Origin: Weissella koreensis KCTC 3621
Lineage (GTDB): Bacteria > Bacillota > Bacilli > Lactobacillales > Lactobacillaceae
Reading direction: 5' to 3'
Assembly: GCF_000277645.1 (NCBI RefSeq)
Contig: NZ_AKGG01000011.1
Coordinates: forward strand, 130,862 to 194,861
DNA: 64,000 nucleotides
Shown here one piece after another: positions 59,333-64,000 of the stretch. The translations under genes and the position numbers were made by a program. Each line of letters begins with the position of its first letter. The first letter of the stretch is position 1. The notes below the pieces were generated by a model. The model was not told where the DNA came from, made no database searches, and saw only the letters and a list, made by a program, of their open reading frames with translations.

Positions 59333-59465
59333 AAAAAAACAATAACCGAGGCCATTGTTTTTCATTATGGACTATGTCCATTGACGCCGGATAAGCTTTT
59401 TAAAGAGAGTGCTTCTTACATAAAAAAGAGGAATAATATCCGACGCCTGAGCAAGCATAACACGT
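59333..59465 (-). ncRNA. Structured small RNA family, copy B
   Basis: About 132 nt. Promoter TTTAAA-N17-TATAAT with AATAGG before the -10. Start GUGUUAUGCUUGC at 59463-59451. The closing stem GGCGUCGGAUA with UAUCCGGCGUC (59447-59437 and 59394-59384) needs two G-U pairs that exist only if the minus strand is the RNA. The loop has AUUCCUCUUUUUU. A hairpin UGGACAUAGUCCA and the terminator AACAAUGGCC/GGUUAUUGUU follow. csbD copy 2 downstream has its own promoter. Confidence 0.75.
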
Positions 59466-59498
59466 TTATCTAATTATACCTATTTTATTGGTAAATTT

Positions 59499-59529
59499 AA
59501 AAAACGTATGTTACGACTATCAGACGTCC
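59499..59529 (-). terminator. Terminator after the 59.5 kb gene
   Basis: GACGT pairs with ACGTT in an imperfect hairpin followed on the minus strand by six T; it abuts the -35 of small RNA copy B. Confidence 0.6.
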
Positions 59530-59544
59530 ATAAAATATTTTTAT

Positions 59545-59799
59545 TTAATCTTCTACCATATAATCAGTGACATAAAGATGATCCAAAAAATCCTGTGCAT
59601 TATCTTTATCCGTAGTTTCATTATCAATTTCAGACTGTACAGACTTTTCAATTTCTTTGCGCACTTCTTCTGAGCGTCCATATTCAACACTAATGTGAAC
59701 ACGGTGGACTTTTTCATTCCAATCAATAGTAGTTGGGCCCCATGTGCTTAAGTGTAAATCTTCTATCCAGTTTGATACCTTTTCTTTTGAATATACCAT
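59545..59799 (-). CDS. Hypothetical small acidic protein
   Basis: An 84-residue soluble protein, mixed alpha/beta by pattern, rich in Glu and Asp, with no membrane segment and no motif I recognise. AAAGGAGTGAAGA precedes its ATG. It starts 14 bases after the HesB-like gene and likely shares its transcript. Its setting among stress genes is the only hint to role. Confidence 0.7.
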   Translation of the reverse strand: MVYSKEKVSNWIEDLHLSTWGPTTIDWNEKVHRVHISVEYGRSEEVRKEIEKSVQSEIDNETTDKDNAQDFLDHLYVTDYMVED

Positions 59800-59813
59800 T
59801 CTTCACTCCTTTA

Positions 59814-60176
59814 TTATGCCATCATGGTCCCATCACGGACAATAACACTATCATCCAAAATACCTTGTTCACTAGTAATAACTAGTCCACCAAACGTTGA
59901 CACTTCAACCTTCATATTTTCTGCTAAGTACTCTTTAGCATAGCCTTTAACTGGAATCTTTCCATAATTAGAATCGACTTCCATATCAAACCATGGTAAT
60001 AGTGGTTGATCATTTCGCAAAATTAATATGACTAATGAAATTTGCATTGCTCCTTCTGCTGTTATTGAATAGGGTGAAACACCATCTTCATACATAAGTA
60101 CAATACGTCGATCATTCTTTTGATTTAAAATGGGACTTATTTTTTTCATTGCTTCATCAGTGAAAGTAATATACAT
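59814..60176 (-). CDS. Iron-sulfur biogenesis-like (HesB/YneR type) protein
   Basis: A 120-residue protein from MYITFTDEAMKKI, with the HesB-fold pattern (FTDEA start, VLMYEDGVSPYS, and a C-terminal FGGLVITSEQGILDDSVIV). The three cysteines of A-type carriers are absent, as in the lactobacillal YneR-like group, so it is unlikely to carry a cluster in the usual way. AGGAGG before ATG 60176 sets the start. Confidence 0.75.
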   Translation of the reverse strand: MYITFTDEAMKKISPILNQKNDRRIVLMYEDGVSPYSITAEGAMQISLVILILRNDQPLLPWFDMEVDSNYGKIPVKGYAKEYLAENMKVEVSTFGGLVITSEQGILDDSVIVRDGTMMA

Positions 60177-60233
60177 TTGCTTACCTCCTAATTTTATAAA
60201 TAAATTATACAACTTTTTCAAAAATATAGATTA

Positions 60234-60263
60234 AAAAAAGCAACAACCGAAGTCATTGCTTTT
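60234..60263 (-). terminator. Terminator after glsB copy 2
   Basis: AAAGCAATGAC and GGTTGTTGCTTT pair around TTC on the minus strand with a long T run. Same hairpin type as in the small RNA family. Confidence 0.88.
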
Positions 60264-60345
60264 CGTATGTGACATTAAAAAATCTCGGTGTATTAATACT
60301 ATTAAGAAATATATAATACTAATTCAATGTCTTTTTAAAATTTAA

Positions 60346-60588
60346 CTAGTTTTTACTACGTCCCATTAACCATGAAACTAAAATTACAACAATTACTGCA
60401 CCTATAATAGATGGGAAAAGTGCCATTCCTGCTAAATGTGGTCCCCATGATCCCAGTAATGTTTCACCTAACCATGAACCAATCAATCCAGCGACAATAT
60501 TACTTATCCATCCCATCGATGTTTTGGTAATAGCACCACCAATTGCTCCAATAATCGCTCCAATAATTAACGTCCAAATTAATCCCAT
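60346..60588 (-). CDS. GlsB/YeaQ/YmgE stress membrane protein (copy 2)
   Basis: An 80-residue three-helix protein, 67 of 80 residues identical by eye to copy 1, so the csbD-glsB pair was duplicated. It follows csbD copy 3 by 23 bases. Its ribosome binding site is an unusual run, AGGGGGGG, six bases before the ATG. Confidence 0.92.
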   Translation of the reverse strand: MGLIWTLIIGAIIGAIGGAITKTSMGWISNIVAGLIGSWLGETLLGSWGPHLAGMALFPSIIGAVIVVILVSWLMGRSKN

Positions 60589-60611
60589 ATTGCCCCCCCT
60601 AAATTAATTCT

Positions 60612-60818
60612 TTAGTTTTTAAATTTTTCCTTAACATCTTCAGCCATTTCAGAAGCGGAATCTTTAACCTCACCTAACTTCTCTTTAGCTTTACCCATTA
60701 AGCCTTCAGCTTTACCTTCAGCTTCTTTTTGTGAATCACCGGTAACCTTACCAGAGACTTCCTTAACCTTACCTGTTGCTTGATCCTTCATTCCATCTAA
60801 CTTGTCATCTAAAGCCAT
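60612..60818 (-). CDS. CsbD family stress protein (copy 3)
   Basis: A 68-residue soluble CsbD protein (MALDDKLDGMKDQATGKVKE, KVTGD, then KAEGLMGKAKEKLGEV). It is close to copy 1 in length and end. AGAGGAGGATTC lies before the ATG. First gene of the second csbD-glsB operon, with a cre-like site over its promoter and small RNA copy C upstream. Confidence 0.92.
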   Translation of the reverse strand: MALDDKLDGMKDQATGKVKEVSGKVTGDSQKEAEGKAEGLMGKAKEKLGEVKDSASEMAEDVKEKFKN

Positions 60819-60894
60819 ATAGAATCCTCCTCTAATAAAAAAATGAATTTACATTCATAGTTACGTTATTTACATTAATATTATATCATAGCCA

Positions 60895-60908
60895 AGAAAG
60901 CGCTGTCA
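60895..60908 (-). promoter_or_regulatory. cre-like site at the csbD copy 3 promoter
   Basis: TGACAGCGCTTTCT matches the CcpA consensus at 13 of 14 positions and lies over the -35 region upstream of TGATATAAT. Compare 59304-59317. Confidence 0.55.
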
Positions 60909-60928
60909 TCATACTTTTTAAATATTTA

Positions 60929-61050
60929 AAAAAGCAATAACCGAAGTCATTGCTTTTCATTATGGACGGCTGTCCCTGACGTCGAATATTTTTTTAATAG
61001 AGTTAAAAGAAATAATATTCGTCCGACGTCTGGGCAAGCATAACACGTTT
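60929..61050 (-). ncRNA. Structured small RNA family, copy C
   Basis: About 120 nt. Promoter GTTTAA-N14-AGGTATAAA. Start GUGUUAUGCUUGC at 61046-61034. Closing stem GACGUCG plus AAUAUU pairs with AAUAUUCGACGUC (61030-61011 and 60991-60979), with a four-base bulge. Its bases differ from copies A and B yet still pair. Loop UUUCUUUUAACUCUAUU, second hairpin GGACAGCCGUCC, terminator AAGCAAUGAC-UUCG-GUUAUUGCUU with a U run. Confidence 0.75.
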
Positions 61051-61123
61051 ATTCATTTATACCTATTTTATTTAAAATTTAAACATTATTAGCCGCTGTA
61101 GGATTAACTCTTTAGAATAAATA

Positions 61124-61378
61124 TTAACCTTTTAGTCCCTTTGCTTGGCGTTCCATATTTTCTATCACTACATCAAATACAGTCCCAATAGTAATTAGAT
61201 AATCTATAACACGTCCTGGATTATCAGTATGATAATGTACCTTCATTAGTTCATCATCCCCACCAACGATTAAACTATTACCTGGAAATTTAGTTTCTAT
61301 TTGTTCAGTTAAATCATCTTCATTTAAAGTTGATCCTTCAATCAGTGCTTGAGTATCAAAAATATATTCATCATTCAT
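61124..61378 (-). CDS. Stand-alone FakA/DAK2-type middle-domain protein
   Basis: An 84-residue protein matching only the domain of FakA-type fatty acid kinases that contacts DegV proteins: YIFDTQALIEGSTLNEDDL, GNSLIVGGDDELMKVHYHTDNPG and VIENMERQAKG. No kinase domain is present. GGAGG before ATG 61378 sets the start. It might modulate DegV/FakB proteins such as those at 31.9-33.6 kb; this is inference. Similar small proteins exist in other lactobacilli. Confidence 0.8.
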   Translation of the reverse strand: MNDEYIFDTQALIEGSTLNEDDLTEQIETKFPGNSLIVGGDDELMKVHYHTDNPGRVIDYLITIGTVFDVVIENMERQAKGLKG

Positions 61379-61445
61379 TTTGTAGGCCTCCGTAAATTTT
61401 AAGATCATTATACTACTTTAATATTCTTAATACCATTTATATATA

Positions 61446-61580
61446 CAAAAAAAGCAACGACCTAAGTCATTACTTTTATGTAGAACAATAATTCCACGCA
61501 ACGTCAAATTATACTTTTAGATATGTGTCTCTTGAGGGGTAACACAAATCCATTCGACGTTATTATAAGCATAACACTTT
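61446..61580 (-). ncRNA. Structured small RNA family, copy D (divergent)
   Basis: About 132 nt, start GUGUUAUGCUUAU at 61577. The closing stem AACGUCGAAU pairs with AUUUGACGUU (61561-61552 and 61511-61502, one G-U). Inside, UGUGU/ACACA exposes loop UACCCCUCAAGAG. A hairpin GUGGAA/UUCUAC and the terminator AAAAGUAAUGAC/GGUCGUUGCUUU follow. The AATAGGTATAAT box of the other copies is missing (TTTCATAGAA instead), so transcription is less certain. Confidence 0.55.
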
Positions 61581-61674
61581 TGTTCTATGAAACTTAAACA
61601 TATCATATTGAACCAGTATGTTAAAATCGATTACTCAATTTTTAAATTTACATGGGTCTAAATGAATTATTTAA

Positions 61675-62064
61675 TTATAATTTATCGTTTAAAAATTGTG
61701 CTTCCCCATTTCCAAAGCTCCAGTCATCATCATTATTAGGAATAAGGCTAAACATAATGTCCTCTTCACGTATACCTAATTCATTATGTAGTCTTTCAAC
61801 CACCTTGCTATAAAATTGTTGTTTAGCCTTCGTCGAACGTGGTCGTGTTACTAGATTGAATAAAACAAAATCATCAGTACGTTCCATCCCCAAACCTGTA
61901 TCCAAAATTTGCATCTCAAACTTTTCATGTTGCGTCAAAATTTGGTATCGGTCTGCTACTGGTGTTTTAAAAGTTTCCACTTGAACCTCATAAGCAATTT
62001 GAAGTAATGTTTTTAAATATTTTTCATCATGACCTTTGATCACGTCAATCCTCATTAATGGCAT
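61675..62064 (-). CDS. Tautomerase family protein
   Basis: A 129-residue protein of the MIF/4-OT-like superfamily (longer, two-unit type). MPLMRIDVIKGHDEKYL gives the catalytic proline; FNLVTRPRSTKAKQQFY and EDIMFSLIPNNDDDWSFG fit the second unit. Substrate unknown. It lies upstream of small RNA copy D. Confidence 0.85.
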   Translation of the reverse strand: MPLMRIDVIKGHDEKYLKTLLQIAYEVQVETFKTPVADRYQILTQHEKFEMQILDTGLGMERTDDFVLFNLVTRPRSTKAKQQFYSKVVERLHNELGIREEDIMFSLIPNNDDDWSFGNGEAQFLNDKL

Positions 62065-62202
62065 ATTATTATCTCCCGTTTATGGATCATTATATTCCTT
62101 GCAAGTCATACATTCAAATTAACCATTAACAATATATTTAATTGAACAATAAGCCAATAAATTTAGTCTGACCTGATTTAAGTCATCCCATAAAAACATG
62201 TT

Positions 62203-62670
62203 CTATAATTTTTTATACATTTTATAGTTATATAATTCTACATGGTCCCTTATAACCGATTGCTTAAGCAAAATTTTAAATCCTTGATTTTGGAACATAC
62301 TTTTTGCAATGGCACTAGCATGTACCGTCATTTCTTTTAGCTCTAATTCATAAGCATGGATTTCAAGTTCTTTTAAAATTTTTGTAGCTATTTTTTGATG
62401 TTGGTATTCAGGAAGTACATACATTAAATCGATGTATCCATCATTTTTGATATTCGAAAAACCAACTATTTTATCATCTTTAATCGCAACTAATGTATAT
62501 GTTTTTTGTAACTCATATTGCCATATAAGCATTAATTCGTCTCTTTTATCTATATTTCCCCATGCTTTCAATTGCTCCACAGAGTAAGATGTATCTATGG
62601 AAAGAATTGCCGTAAAAAATATATCTATTATAGACTTGAGATCATTATCGGAGTATTGTCGTATAATCAT
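62203..62670 (-). CDS. GNAT family N-acetyltransferase
   Basis: A 155-residue acetyltransferase. The acetyl-CoA region is YIDLMYVLPEYQHQKIATKIL, with Q-x-x-K-I-A in place of the usual Q/R-x-x-G-x-G/A; the end VHASAIAKSMFQNQGFK is typical. It resembles the YafP-like group. Acceptor unknown; single gene. Confidence 0.87.
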   Translation of the reverse strand: MIIRQYSDNDLKSIIDIFFTAILSIDTSYSVEQLKAWGNIDKRDELMLIWQYELQKTYTLVAIKDDKIVGFSNIKNDGYIDLMYVLPEYQHQKIATKILKELEIHAYELELKEMTVHASAIAKSMFQNQGFKILLKQSVIRDHVELYNYKMYKKL

Positions 62671-62988
62671 TAAATTAATTCCTTTTTATTAAAAATTATT
62701 TGCTAAACTAAGTCGGAAAGCTCATAACGCCTTTAATTAAATGTTTTAAATATCTGTATTATACTCAAATACAGTAAGCAAGGATAGCTAGTTGAAAATG
62801 TTAAAAAGACCTTTAAAGACAATTATTGGATATGAATTATTTTGATCACATATTTACATAGATTAAAAAAATTATTATTATGGATGAAATTAATTTATAT
62901 CTTACTATTAAGTTATTGATAAATTGTTATATTTAAGCTAAAGTATAGTATCATTAACTTAATAATATAAATAAGTAAGGATTAAAAT
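62671..62988. other. Divergent intergenic stretch
   Basis: Between the GNAT gene and arsC. TAAGGAT lies before arsC; TATAGT near 62946 may be its -10. No further gene or repeat was seen. Confidence 0.5.
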
Positions 62989-63399
62989 ATGCAAATATAT
63001 TTCTTGTGTACTGGTAACTCATGCAGAAGCCAAATGGCTGAAGGATTCGCTAAGCAATATGCCCCTTCAAATTGGATTATTAAAAGTGCTGGTGTCGAAC
63101 AACATGGTTTAAATAATATTGCTGTTAAGGTAATGGCTGAACGTGGCATTGATATTTCCGCCAACACATCTGATTTAATTAATAATGATTATTTACAATC
63201 AAGCGATTATGTCATTACATTATGCGGAGATGCAAAAGATAAGTGTCCTATGACGCCAGCCAGCGTTAAAAAAGAACACTGGCCATTAAATGACCCCGCA
63301 CAAGCTACTGGGTCAAATGATCAAATATTAAATGTTTTTCGAACTACCCGTGATGACATTGATAATTTAGTATATGACTTAATAAATAAAATAAAATAG
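62989..63399 (+). CDS. arsC: Arsenate reductase, thioredoxin type
   Basis: A 136-residue low-molecular-weight phosphatase-like reductase. The P-loop CTGNSCRS (Cys7 nucleophile) and the redox pair Cys79/Cys86 in CGDAKDKC are present, with DPAQATGS after. It reduces arsenate using thioredoxin. No arsR or arsB lies beside it, and no ArsR-type operator was seen. Confidence 0.93.
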   Translation: MQIYFLCTGNSCRSQMAEGFAKQYAPSNWIIKSAGVEQHGLNNIAVKVMAERGIDISANTSDLINNDYLQSSDYVITLCGDAKDKCPMTPASVKKEHWPLNDPAQATGSNDQILNVFRTTRDDIDNLVYDLINKIK

Positions 63400-63412
63400 C
63401 TAACATCACTTC

Positions 63413-63442
63413 TAAAACGTCGTCTTGGACGTTTATTTTTTT
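63413..63442 (+). terminator. Terminator after arsC
   Basis: AAACGTC and GACGTTT pair around six bases, followed by ATTTTTTT. Confidence 0.85.
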
Positions 63443-63500
63443 ACAATAATTTATTGCAATTTCCTTTTGCTTGAAGAACATTTAAAAAGATAATCCTCCA

Positions 63501-63535
63501 TAAAAAACGTCCGATAATAATTATCGGACGTTTCA
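63501..63535 (-). terminator. Terminator after the methyltransferase pseudogene
   Basis: AAACGTCCGATAA and TTATCGGACGTTT are perfect arms around three bases; six T follow on the minus strand. Confidence 0.9.
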
Positions 63536-63544
63536 ATTTATAAA

Positions 63545-64000
63545 TTATAATTTTCTTGCTGATAAAATCATCATCATTGTACGACGGAACTCATCCTTCA
63601 TACCAGGAATATCCAGCATTGAATCTGGTGGTGTTGGCTCAACTAGATGTTGAATTATAAATCCATTTTTAATCAAAGTTTCAATATACGTTTCCAACGT
63701 ACGGTGATACTTGATAACTGGTGTCTCCCAAAAGTTTGTTTCCCTAACTGACTCATCAAAATAACGATCAACTGGAAAATTTTTAATTGACCCATCTTCA
63801 TTTAACGTCCATTGTTCCGTTCCTTCAGACGTAAATATTGGATGTTCCACTGAAAAAATAAATTCTCCATTTGGATTCAATAATGTTTGAACATTAGCGA
63901 CGACTTTTTCAAAATCTTCTACATAATGTAAAGCTAAAGAACTAAATACTAAATACTAAACGAATTTAGCATTCATAGAATTCAAATTATTAATATCAAT
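63545..64000 (-). pseudogene. Class I SAM methyltransferase, interrupted; cut by window end
   Basis: The frame entering from the window edge gives INNLNSMNAKF, then V and TAG at 63956-63958, then LVFSSLALHYVEDFEKVV and LLNPNGEFIFSVEHPIF to the end. This is the core of a UbiE-like methyltransferase, where FDLVFSSLALHYV is expected. The stop lies in a 7-base tandem repeat (63941-63960). The net change is +6 bases, for example a 7-base duplication plus a one-base loss, so the frame is kept but a stop is created. The N-terminal SAM site lies outside the window. Confidence 0.8.
63941..63960. repeat. Heptanucleotide tandem repeat in the methyltransferase gene
   Basis: ACTAAAT occurs twice in tandem, followed by ACTAAA. 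One unit more or less changes the reading frame. Confidence 0.95.

Noticed and set aside
59333..61050. Small RNA copies B and C as cis-acting riboswitches of csbD
   Set aside because: Each ends in its own terminator, csbD has separate promoters after it, and copy A has no gene behind it.
60929..61090. Sigma-B promoters before the small RNAs
   Set aside because: Copy C reads GTTTAA-N14-AGGTAT, close to the Bacillus sigma-B pattern, but copies A and B fit less well and lactobacilli generally lack sigma-B; a sigma-A reading is enough.
58745..61580. CRISPR array or insertion element as the source of the repeats
   Set aside because: Repeat units are unequally spaced, separated by genes, have no short direct repeat/spacer pattern and no transposase or terminal repeats.
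1..64000. tRNA or rRNA genes
   Set aside because: No GTTCRAnnC-type T-arm with a matching acceptor stem or rRNA-like segment was recognised by eye on either strand.

Overview
This window is AT-rich chromosomal DNA from a low-GC Gram-positive bacterium, almost certainly a member of the Lactobacillaceae. The gene neighbourhoods point there: priA-fmt-rsmB-prpC-prkC-rsgA, ytxK/ackA beside a comG operon, ruvAB-queA-tgt-yajC, ypmR-ypmS-yozE-rbgA-rnhB-dprA, and mutM-coaE-dnaB-dnaI. Strong AGGAGG-type ribosome binding sites, a T-box leader and cre-like sites fit as well. I cannot fix the genus; the low GC and the expanded csbD/glsB genes recall psychrotrophic lactobacilli, but that is a guess. No rRNA, tRNA, insertion sequence, prophage or CRISPR array was seen.

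Layout. Bases 1-7.8 kb: translation/restart housekeeping ending in the PrkC/PrpC kinase-phosphatase pair. 7.9-13.8 kb: acetate kinase, a YtxK-like methylase and the comG DNA-uptake operon, in which comGD (nonsense codon) and comGF (23-bp tandem duplication) are broken. 13.9-25.6 kb: yebC, glpK, a tautomerase, yitT, an RNA helicase, nrnA, dinB, yajC-tgt-queA-ruvBA. 25.7-33.6 kb: a T-box-controlled NhaC-type transporter, dprA, rnhB, rbgA, envelope-associated genes and two degV paralogues. 33.7-43.9 kb: a MarR regulator, NADH oxidase with a cre-like site and a palindrome, a two-component system whose kinase is frameshifted, two YibE/F proteins, primosome genes, coaE, mutM. 44.2-54.4 kb: a LacX-like epimerase, topA, trmB, hit, small membrane proteins and a LysR-controlled oxidoreductase/acetyltransferase cluster.

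The right end (54.4-64 kb) is accessory. It carries two csbD-glsB stress operons, a third csbD with a membrane tail, a nucleoside deoxyribosyltransferase, a frameshifted Ser-rich surface protein, a disrupted membrane glycosyltransferase, small tautomerase/FakA-like/HesB-like proteins, arsC and a broken methyltransferase.

The most interesting signal is a four-copy family of about 120-145 nt structured elements on the minus strand between these stress genes (58.75-58.89, 59.33-59.47, 60.93-61.05, 61.45-61.58 kb). They share a start segment GUGUUAUGCUUGC (last bases differ in one copy), a long closing stem kept by base-pair changes and G-U wobbles, C/U-rich loops resembling anti-Shine-Dalgarno sequences, and one shared terminator. 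Three have similar promoter boxes. They look like a multicopy trans-acting small RNA family. Six genes in the window are interrupted, two of them by short tandem duplications, which suggests strain-level decay or switchable expression rather than one systematic sequencing fault.
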